Assembly: GCF_016741875.1 (NCBI RefSeq)
Contig: NZ_JAERRF010000019.1
Coordinates: 62,001 to 126,000, forward strand
Source: Streptomyces coffeae
Lineage (GTDB): Bacteria; Actinomycetota; Actinomycetes; Streptomycetales; Streptomycetaceae
Length of the DNA stretch: 64,000 bases
Direction of reading: 5' to 3'
Made by a program: the position numbers and the translations under genes. Below are positions 57,585 to 64,000 of the stretch, in pieces. Within the stretch, counting starts at the first letter, position 1; each line of letters starts with the position of its first letter. The notes beneath the pieces were generated by a model. That model was not told the DNA's origin and ran no database searches. It worked only from the letters and a program-made list of their open reading frames with translations.

Positions 57585-58313
57585 ATGCCCGAGCTGGTGT
57601 TCTTCTCCGGAACCATGGACTGCGGAAAGAGCACCCTCGCTCTTCAGATCGAGCACAACCGCTCGGCGCGCGGACTGCAAGGGATGATCTACACCCGGGA
57701 CGACCGGGCGGGCGAGGGCAAACTCTCCTCCCGGCTGGGGCTGGTCACCGAGGCGGTCGAGGCCGTCGAGGACCTGGACTTCTACGCCCATGTGGTCGGG
57801 GTGCTGACGGCCGGGGGCCGGGCCGACTACGTCATCGCGGACGAGGCGCAGTTCCTCGCCCCGGCCCAGATCGACCAACTCGCCCGGATCGTCGACGATC
57901 TGGGCGTGGACGTCTTCGCCTTCGGCATCACCACCGACTTCCGCAGCAAGCTGTTCCCCGGCTCTCAGCGCCTGGTGGAACTCGCCGACCGGGTGGAGGT
58001 GTTGCAGGTCGAGTCGTTGTGCTGGTGCGGGGCGCGGGCCACGCACAACGCCCGTACCGTCGGCGGCCGGATGGTCGTCGAGGGCGCCCAGGTCGTCGTG
58101 GGCGACGTCAACCAGTCGGAGAGCGCGGTCGGTTACGAGGTGCTGTGCCGCCGCCACCACCGGCGCCGGATGACGGCCGCCACCGCCCACGCCGCCGCCC
58201 TGTCACCGGATGTGCTGCCCGTCGACGCGCCCTCCGGCCCGATGGCGGCCGGTACGGGGCCCGACGGGACCGCGCACCGGCGTCACCACGACCCGGCCGT
58301 CACCTCCGCCTGA
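57585..58313 (+). CDS. tdk: Thymidine kinase
   Basis: A protein of 242 residues. Walker A GTMDCGKST (9-17), then VIADEAQFLAP, a specificity loop DFRSKLFPGSQRL, and CWCGARATHNAR, which holds part of the zinc ribbon of type II thymidine kinases. It salvages thymidine to dTMP and complements the nrdJ route to deoxynucleotides. The tail after about 205 is extra and disordered. Confidence 0.93.
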   Translation: MPELVFFSGTMDCGKSTLALQIEHNRSARGLQGMIYTRDDRAGEGKLSSRLGLVTEAVEAVEDLDFYAHVVGVLTAGGRADYVIADEAQFLAPAQIDQLARIVDDLGVDVFAFGITTDFRSKLFPGSQRLVELADRVEVLQVESLCWCGARATHNARTVGGRMVVEGAQVVVGDVNQSESAVGYEVLCRRHHRRRMTAATAHAAALSPDVLPVDAPSGPMAAGTGPDGTAHRRHHDPAVTSA

Positions 58314-58342
58314 GAGGCCCTGAGGCCATGGCCGTCGTACCG

Positions 58343-59119
58343 TCAGCGGTTCGCGGCCCGTACGACGGTGAAGGCCGCGCCCTCGGGGTCGGTCACCGTG
58401 GCCGAGCGCCCCGCCGTCCCCTCCGACGGCGGCCGCACCACCTGGCCGCCGGACGCGGTCACCCGGCGCACCGCCTCGTCCACATCCGTCACCGCGAAGT
58501 GCGTCATCCAGTGCGGTCCCCGGTCGCGCGGCAGCGCGCCGCCCACGCTCCGGATCGCGCACACCGGCCGCCCGTCCAGCCGCAGGGTGCGGCAGCGGGA
58601 GTCCGCCGGGTCCGCGGGCTCCGGCTGGTAGCCGAAGACCATCTGGTAGAACGTGGCGACGCCGGCGGCGGAACGGGTCATCAGCTCGTGCCAGACGGGT
58701 GCGCCCGGCGCCCCGGTCGCCGGGGTCTCCGGCTGGTGCACCTCCTGCCACACCCCGAACACCGCGCCCTCCGGGTCGGCCGCCAGCAGCATCCGCCCGG
58801 CTTCGTCCGCGTCGAGCGGGCCCACCGCCACGGTGCCGCCGCAGGCGCGGATCATCTCCGCCGTCTCATCGGCGTCGTCCGACGCGAGATAGGTCATCCA
58901 GGCCACCGGAAGGTGGCGCTCCGGAGGCAGCTCACCCAGCCCGGCGACCGGCCGGCCGCCCTGTACCGCGCGGACGTACGCGCCGAGCTGCTGTGGGCCC
59001 GGTGTGAACTCCCAACCGAACACGGCGTGGTAGAAGTCCTGTGTCGCGGCAAGGCCGTGCACCATCAGACTCGTCCAGCAGGGCGTGCCCGGTGTGCGCC
59101 GAGTCGCTGCCTCGGTCAT
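58343..59119 (-). CDS. VOC-superfamily protein, two glyoxalase-like domains
   Basis: A protein of 258 residues with two tandem VOC modules. The first (about 10-125) has TSLMVHGLAATQDFYHAVFGWEF. The second (about 140-258) has ELMTRSAAGVATFYQMVFGY and HFAVTDVDEAVRRV, ending DPEGAAFTVVRA. The family includes dioxygenases, drug-binding and glyoxalase proteins; the substrate cannot be told. It is convergent with tdk. Confidence 0.88.
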   Translation of the reverse strand: MTEAATRRTPGTPCWTSLMVHGLAATQDFYHAVFGWEFTPGPQQLGAYVRAVQGGRPVAGLGELPPERHLPVAWMTYLASDDADETAEMIRACGGTVAVGPLDADEAGRMLLAADPEGAVFGVWQEVHQPETPATGAPGAPVWHELMTRSAAGVATFYQMVFGYQPEPADPADSRCRTLRLDGRPVCAIRSVGGALPRDRGPHWMTHFAVTDVDEAVRRVTASGGQVVRPPSEGTAGRSATVTDPEGAAFTVVRAANR

Positions 59120-59408
59120 ACGTCAATCTCTCCTCGGACCATTTGTTGTGGTCGTACGTCCCCGGGCGCCGGTCGGCGGCGCGGGGCGGTGGTGCGGAGG
59201 TACTGCGTGGGGGGTCCGGAAGATATTTGCACCACCCGTCGCACAGCGACCCCCGGCCGCGCCGCAATTCGCGGGTTCCCACTGGAGAATGCCCGAAATC
59301 ACACGGTGCATCCGTTTCGGCTTCATTGCGGTCTTGTGGCCATCAGCTGTACGTCGGGTGACTCGATAGTCCAAAAGTCGCAGGGATTTCTACGTAAGGA
59401 TGGTTCCC

Positions 59409-60245
59409 ATGAATCCCCTCATCACCGCATCTGAACTCATGGGTGAGATGGCTGGAGACCGGCCGCCGCTGCTGCTCGATGTGCGCTACCAACTCGGTGG
59501 CCCTCCGGGGCGCCCCGTGTACGAGGCGGGCCATCTGCCCGGTGCCGTCTACGTCGACCTCGACACCGAGCTCGCGGGACGGGCCGGAGCCGCGGGGCGT
59601 CATCCGCTGCCCGAACTGTCCACCTTCGCAGCCGCGATGCGCGGGGCGGGGGTCGACCGGGACCGGAGCGTGGTGGCGTACGACGGCGGCCAGGGGTGGG
59701 CGGCGGCGCGTGCGTGGTGGCTGCTGCGCTGGGCGGGACATCCGTCCGTACGGGTGCTGGACGGCGGTCTGCCCGCCTGGACGGCGCAGGGCGGCGCGCT
59801 GACCACCGATGTCCCCGCCGTGGCCGAGGGGGACTTCGTCCCCGAGCCGGGCGCCGTGCCGCTGCTGGACGCGGACGGCGCGGCGGCGCTCGCCCGGCGC
59901 GGTGTGCTGCTGGACGCGCGGGCCGCCGAGCGCTACCGGGGCGAGGTCGAGCCCATCGACCCGGTCGCCGGCCATATCCCCGGTGCGGTCTCCGCCCCCA
60001 CGGCCGAGAACGTCACCGCCGACGGCCAGTTCCTGCCCCCGGCACGGCTGGCCGAGCGCTTCGCGGGGCTGGGCGTCACGGAGGCCACCGAGGTGGGGGT
60101 GTACTGCGGTTCCGGTGTCTCGGCCGCCCACCAGGTGCTGGCGCTGGCGGCTGCGGGCGTACCGGCGGCCCTGTACGTCGGCTCCTGGAGCGAGTGGACC
60201 GCCTCCGGTGAGCGCCCGGTGGCCACGGGCCCGCAGCCGGGCTGA
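59409..60245 (+). CDS. Sulfurtransferase (rhodanese family)
   Basis: A protein of 278 residues from ATG 59409, nine bases after AAGGA (an ATG at 59400 is too close to that site). Two rhodanese domains: the first lacks a catalytic Cys (YDGGQGW), and the second has the active-site loop CGSGVSA. GHIPGAV in each half is typical. It transfers sulfur from thiosulfate or mercaptopyruvate to acceptors. No operon partner is seen. Confidence 0.9.
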   Translation: MNPLITASELMGEMAGDRPPLLLDVRYQLGGPPGRPVYEAGHLPGAVYVDLDTELAGRAGAAGRHPLPELSTFAAAMRGAGVDRDRSVVAYDGGQGWAAARAWWLLRWAGHPSVRVLDGGLPAWTAQGGALTTDVPAVAEGDFVPEPGAVPLLDADGAAALARRGVLLDARAAERYRGEVEPIDPVAGHIPGAVSAPTAENVTADGQFLPPARLAERFAGLGVTEATEVGVYCGSGVSAAHQVLALAAAGVPAALYVGSWSEWTASGERPVATGPQPG

Positions 60246-60266
60246 GCGCGCCGATGGGCCCCGTCG

Positions 60267-60280
60267 ACCCCCAACGGGGT
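60267..60280. terminator. Weak hairpin between rhodanese gene and sepH
   Basis: ACCCC pairs with GGGGT around four bases, in a short gap between convergent genes. A GGACCCCGCC repeat alternative also exists. Confidence 0.35.
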
Positions 60281-60347
60281 GGCGGGGTCCACCGGATGAG
60301 CACCTACGGGCCGTGGGCGCCCGGCGCGCGGCCGGGGCGCCCCACGG

Positions 60348-61418
60348 CTACTCCTGCTTCTTGCGGCGGGTGCCGAAGACGATCTCGTCCCAGCTGGGCA
60401 CCGCCGCCCGGCGGCCCGGACGCACCCCGTCAGCCTCCGCCTGACGGTCCGTGGTCCCGGTCAGCCGGTCGCGATGGCCCGCCACCGACCGCGGCATCAG
60501 CACATCCGCGTACGCCGAACCGGCGCTCGCCGCCGGGGCGGGCGGCTCCACGGCCTCCGGCTCCTCGGTGGGCTCGTCCGGCGGGGAGGTCGACGCGACG
60601 GGCGCGTCGGGCACGACCATGTCCCCCCGGAAGTTGGGCACGGCCTCCAGCAGGCTGGTGAGCGAGTCCCGCTCACCGCCGACGCCGTCGTCCGCCGAGA
60701 CGGACGCCGATGCCGACGTGGGGCTGTCGGTCTCCTCGCCGCCGCGCTCGCCCGACGTCCGGTCGCGGTCTCTCTCCCGGTCCCGGTCCCGGTCGCGCGG
60801 CAGCCGGGCGATCCTCGGCACGAAGGGGAAGCTGGGCTCGGGGGTGTCGTCCGCCTCGCCGATCAGCGCCCGCGCCTCGTCGTCGACGGCCTGGACCAGC
60901 CGCCGGGGCGGGTCATAGGTCCAGCTCGCCGAATGCGGCTCACCGGCGACCCGGTAGACCAGCAGCACCTCCCAGGTGCCGTCGTCACGCCGCCAGGAGT
61001 CCCACTGTGTGGTGTCCTTCTCGGCGCCGCGCAGCAGCAGCCGCTCCGCGACGGCCTCGCCGAGCTGCGGGCCGGTGTTCTCGCCGGGGCGGCGCACGGG
61101 TGTCTTGCGGGCGCGCTCGGCCATGAACGCGCGCTCCGCGAGCACCGGGCCCTCGAAGCGGCGCACACGGTCGACGGGGATGCCCGCCATCTGCGCGACC
61201 TCTTCGGCCGAGGCGCCGGCGCGTATACGGGCCTGGATGTCACGGGGCCGCAGATGGCTCTCGACCTCGATCTCGATCTGGCCGAGCCGAGCGCGGTCAT
61301 TGCGCACCGCGGCGCGCAGTCGCTCGTCGATGGGAAGTGTGTACTCCGTGCTGTCCGCAGCCTTGAGCACCAGCCGTGTGCCGTCGTTGCTGACGGCCAC
61401 GACACGCAGTTCGGGCAT
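60348..61418 (-). CDS. sepH: SepH, FtsZ-regulating cell division protein
   Basis: A protein of 356 residues from ATG 61418 with GGGAGG upstream. The N-terminal domain (1-75) begins MPELRVVAVSNDGTRLVL. A conserved DUF3071 helix-turn-helix region (LRPRDIQARIRAGASAEEVAQMAG, then IPVDRVRRFE) follows. A long Asp/Arg/Glu-rich disordered part ends in a short conserved C-terminal motif (PSWDEIVFG). In Streptomyces venezuelae SepH binds FtsZ and stimulates septum formation. Confidence 0.92.
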   Translation of the reverse strand: MPELRVVAVSNDGTRLVLKAADSTEYTLPIDERLRAAVRNDRARLGQIEIEVESHLRPRDIQARIRAGASAEEVAQMAGIPVDRVRRFEGPVLAERAFMAERARKTPVRRPGENTGPQLGEAVAERLLLRGAEKDTTQWDSWRRDDGTWEVLLVYRVAGEPHSASWTYDPPRRLVQAVDDEARALIGEADDTPEPSFPFVPRIARLPRDRDRDRERDRDRTSGERGGEETDSPTSASASVSADDGVGGERDSLTSLLEAVPNFRGDMVVPDAPVASTSPPDEPTEEPEAVEPPAPAASAGSAYADVLMPRSVAGHRDRLTGTTDRQAEADGVRPGRRAAVPSWDEIVFGTRRKKQE

Positions 61419-61451
61419 GGGGACCTCCCGGGTGGTGCCTGCCGACGTCAC

Positions 61452-61849
61452 GGTTGCGTCGCTGCTCTCCCGCTAGACGAGTGTGGCCTGCCCGGGTGCA
61501 GCCTGCCACAACTTTGCCGAGTTGCCCGGCGTGTCGGGCATGGGCCCCGATCCGCCGTTATGGCACGGTGACCTGTTTGCAACCCAAAGTGACGGCGCTG
61601 TCACCTCGGGCGGCGATCCCCATGTCATGTCGCGGCGGCGCCGGTTGAGTTGCCGCCTTCCGGCCCCTCTCGTTGGGTCCGGGCAGCCGGACGGGGGGAG
61701 GGGGGCCAGGGCTCGCCACAGTACTCCATTCGGGCCGCTCGGGTGGAGCGGCGCGCCAGTCGAGTTCGGCCGCGGCATGGTGATCGGACCCTCAACCCTT
61801 CGAAGTGAGCCCGGATGTGGGTGGCAATGTTCACAGAATCGCCAGAATC
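61452..61849. other. Gap between sepH and the membrane protein gene
   Basis: About 400 bp without a credible gene; the open frame running across it has no homology. GTGAC-ggcgct-GTCAC occurs at about 61591-61606. Confidence 0.5.
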
Positions 61850-61876
61850 GGAACGATCCGCTTCGTTTATCGGTCA
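61850..61876 (+). promoter_or_regulatory. Candidate ECF-type promoter
   Basis: GGAAC (61850-61854), 16 bases, then CGGTCA (61871-61876). The start would be about 17 nt upstream of the ATG at 61900. ECF -35 elements are typically GGAAC. The -10 is only similar to CGTC. Confidence 0.35.
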
Positions 61877-61899
61877 CTTCTCCTTGCAGGCTGGAACGA

Positions 61900-62748
61900 A
61901 TGTCCACGCAAGGGCGAGAGATGCACGGCAAGGCCGAGAGCGACGGACAACAGAAGAGCGGGCGCGCGGAGCTGAGTGTGGCCCAGGTGGCCGGGAGCGC
62001 GCTGGCAGCCGTGGCCGCCGCGGTGCTCGCCTCCAAGCTCGGTGTGTACGGGACGATCCTCGGCGCCGGTCTGGTGAGCGTGGTCGCGACCGCGGGCGGC
62101 AGCATCTTCCAGCAGCTGTTCCGGCGTACCGGTGAGCAGATCAAGGAGGCGCGGGACCAGACCCGGACCCCGCGTCTCGCCGGCCGTGGCGCCGCGACCG
62201 CGCCCAGGGAGCACGGCGTCTGGAACGATCCCACCACGCACGGCGCCCGGCGGCGTGGCGGGCGGCGGCCCGCGCTCGCGGCGCTGGCCGTGTTCGCCGT
62301 CGCCATGGCGGCCATCACGGGGATCGAGTGGGCATCGGGCGGCCCGGTGTCCAACGTCTGGGGCGGCGACCGGGGCGGGACAACGGTCAGCGAGAGCGTC
62401 AACGGCCCGTCGGGCTCCTCGGGGTCGAAGAGCGACCCTGCGCCATCGGACACCCGTTCGGGCACCCCGTCCCGGGACCGGGGCCCCGAACGTGGATCCT
62501 CTCCCTCCCCGGGCTCTTCCCGCGAGCGCGGCGACGACGGTGCCGACCGTCCGGCCACGCCGACGCCCGGCCCGTCCAGGTCCTCCGGTGCGGGGGGCGG
62601 TGACGGCGGCGCGTCACCGGATCGCACCCCCGGAACCTCCGACCCCACCCCGGCTCCCTCGACGACCCCGTCGCAGAGCGCTCCGGACGGGAGCGCCGAG
62701 GGCACCGGGGGCGCCACGCCCGAGCCGGACTCCTCCGCCGGTGAGTGA
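61900..62748 (+). CDS. Membrane protein with a disordered extracellular tail
   Basis: A protein of 282 residues from ATG 61900. An N-terminal hydrophobic segment (about 27-65, VAGSALAAVAAAVLASKLGVYG…) and one membrane helix at about 123-145 (ALAALAVFAVAMAAITGIEWA) are followed by 135 residues of Ser/Pro/Gly/Asp low-complexity sequence, presumably outside the cell. No known domain. Such proteins may anchor or sense the cell wall; that is speculation. Confidence 0.75.
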   Translation: MSTQGREMHGKAESDGQQKSGRAELSVAQVAGSALAAVAAAVLASKLGVYGTILGAGLVSVVATAGGSIFQQLFRRTGEQIKEARDQTRTPRLAGRGAATAPREHGVWNDPTTHGARRRGGRRPALAALAVFAVAMAAITGIEWASGGPVSNVWGGDRGGTTVSESVNGPSGSSGSKSDPAPSDTRSGTPSRDRGPERGSSPSPGSSRERGDDGADRPATPTPGPSRSSGAGGGDGGASPDRTPGTSDPTPAPSTTPSQSAPDGSAEGTGGATPEPDSSAGE

Positions 62749-62794
62749 CTCCGCGCGGTGAGCGACCCCGCGCCCAAGGAGCCGGGACCGGGCG

Positions 62795-64000
62795 TCAGTC
62801 GCCGAGCACCCGCCGTAGATAGTCGTTGGCGAACAGCCGGTCGGGGTCCAGCCGGTCGCGGATCGCGGTGAACTCACCGAACCGCGGATAGACCCCGGCC
62901 AGATAGGCGGCGTCACGGCTGTGCAGCTTGCCCCAGTGCGGGCGGCCGCCGTGCGCGGTCATGATCTGCTCGGCGGCGGTGAAGTACGCCCGGTGCGGTG
63001 TGCCCTGGTACAGATGCACCGCGATGTACGCGGTGTCCCGGCCCGAGGCGGTGGACAGCGGGATGTCGTCGGCGGGCGCGGTGCGCACCTCCACCGGGAA
63101 GCTGACCCGCAGATCCGAGCGGTCGACGGTCCGCTTCAGCTCGCGCAGCGCGTCGACCGCGGCCTCGCGCGGCAGGGCGTACTCCATCTCCAGGAAGCGG
63201 ACCCGGCGCGGACTGGTGAAGACTTTGTAAGGAATGTCCGTGTAGCTGCGGGCGGACAGCGCCCGGCTGGAGATCTTGGCGATGCCGGGGATGGTCGCGG
63301 GGACCGCCCGCCCCACCGAACAGGCCATCTGGAAGATGCCGTTGGACAGCAGTTCGTCCTCGACCCAGCCGCTGACCCGGCCCACCGGCTCGGCCGGACC
63401 CTGGCTGCGGTTGTTCCGCTTGGTGTTGCAGTTTCCGGTGTGCGGAAACCAGTAGAACTCGAAGTGCTCGTTCTCGGACACCAGGTGCGGGAAGTCGGCC
63501 ATCACCCGGTCGAAGGACATCGGCTCCTCCCGCGCGGTGAGCAGGAACTCCGGCTCCACCCGGAAGGTGATCGCGCTGACCACACCGAGCGCGCCCAGTC
63601 CGACCCGCGCCGCCGCGAAGATCTCCGGGTGCTCCTCCGCCGAGCAGCGCAGCACCGAGCCGTCCGCCGTCACCAGTTCGAGTCCGGCGATCTGGGCGGA
63701 GATCGAGGCGCTGTCCCGTCCGGTCCCATGGGTGCCGGTGGAGGTGGCCCCGGCCACCGTCTGCTCCATGATGTCGCCCATGTTGGTCAGCGAAAGACCA
63801 TGGGCCGACAGCGTCTCGTTGAGCTGCTTGAGCGGAGTGCCCGCGGCCACCGTCACGGTCCCGGCCCCGCGGTCCAGATCCCGTATCCCCACCAGCCGGT
63901 CCGGGCGTATCAGCAGCCCGTCCGTGGCGGCGGCGGTGCTGAAGGAGTGGCCGGTGCCCACCGCCTTCACCGTCAGCCCCTCGGCCGCCGCCCCGCGCAC
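62795..64000 (-). CDS. D-arabinono-1,4-lactone/L-gulonolactone oxidase-type FAD enzyme, 5' end cut off
   Basis: About 401 codons; the frame runs off the right edge, so the start and the first FAD contacts are missing. The FAD-binding domain has AVGTGHSFSTAAATDG, and ATSTGTHGTG near 90. The C-terminal ALO domain (about 180-401) ends FRPRFGE-like sequence: YPRFGEFTAIRDRLDPDRLFAND. Enzymes of this family oxidise sugar lactones or alditols with oxygen. It is convergent with the membrane protein gene. Confidence 0.9.
   Translation of the reverse strand: MRGAAAEGLTVKAVGTGHSFSTAAATDGLLIRPDRLVGIRDLDRGAGTVTVAAGTPLKQLNETLSAHGLSLTNMGDIMEQTVAGATSTGTHGTGRDSASISAQIAGLELVTADGSVLRCSAEEHPEIFAAARVGLGALGVVSAITFRVEPEFLLTAREEPMSFDRVMADFPHLVSENEHFEFYWFPHTGNCNTKRNNRSQGPAEPVGRVSGWVEDELLSNGIFQMACSVGRAVPATIPGIAKISSRALSARSYTDIPYKVFTSPRRVRFLEMEYALPREAAVDALRELKRTVDRSDLRVSFPVEVRTAPADDIPLSTASGRDTAYIAVHLYQGTPHRAYFTAAEQIMTAHGGRPHWGKLHSRDAAYLAGVYPRFGEFTAIRDRLDPDRLFANDYLRRVLGD

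Overview
This window is a stretch of the core chromosome of a Streptomyces species or a very close relative. The evidence is the very high G+C, the GTG and TTG starts, and the gene set: a HrdB-type principal sigma factor with an Ala/Lys-rich N-terminus, the sporulation regulator WhiH, the FtsZ-associated SepH, a class II (B12-dependent) ribonucleotide reductase with NrdR, and an actinobacterial LexA with its SOS box. From memory, the order matches the lexA-nrdRJ-recQ-whiH-hrdB-parE-parC-sepH region of the S. coelicolor chromosome (about SCO5802 to SCO5870). That synteny is recollection, not a comparison I ran.

Layout. 1-6 kb: 3' end of a DinG-like helicase, convergent lexA, then the nrdR-nrdJ operon. 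6-13.3 kb: a DUF4937-like protein, a TetR regulator divergent from an ABC-F ATPase, a histidine phosphatase, an ADP-ribosylglycohydrolase, RNase HII and two unassigned proteins. 13.5-15.8 kb: a RecQ helicase carrying a phosphoribosyltransferase-like tail. Just upstream of it, on the other strand, lies what looks like a fragment of a second copy of that tail. 15.8-22 kb is an accessory island: a decayed IS630-type transposase, two paralogous TrmB-like/LuxR-type regulators, a broken malonyl-CoA acyltransferase fragment, a type II thioesterase with its catalytic centre deleted, an IclR-type regulator, one intact type II thioesterase, a small orphan gene and a DUF3995 membrane protein. I read it as the relic of a polyketide or nonribosomal peptide locus. 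22.2-30.3 kb: core genes resume with a perfect palindrome containing two inverted DnaA boxes, a DUF4192 gene, a Nudix regulator, an ABC ATPase-permease fusion, whiH and hrdB.

30.4-46.5 kb: a secreted trypsin-like protease, a DUF7455 protein, and parE and parC (topoisomerase IV). Between the two topoisomerase genes sit a DesK/NarL-type two-component system, a DUF485-plus-sodium/solute symporter pair, a CitA/CitB-type two-component system, a repeat-rich non-coding stretch, an iron-box-controlled sucrase/ferredoxin-like protein and a TTA-containing repeat protein. 46.7-64 kb: a pair of M16 peptidases, an M23 peptidase behind a c-di-AMP riboswitch, a GntR regulator, HPr, a GNAT/acyl-CoA-ligase fusion, a phosphatase operon, thymidine kinase, a VOC protein, a rhodanese, sepH, a membrane protein and the truncated start of a sugar-lactone oxidase.

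Functionally the window joins DNA maintenance (LexA, DinG, RecQ, RNase HII, ParE/ParC, NrdJ/NrdR, Tdk), growth and development control (HrdB, WhiH, SepH, a possible bldA target, c-di-AMP-controlled wall remodelling) and signalling. Promoters, operators and hairpins below were read by eye; none was scored or folded by software.
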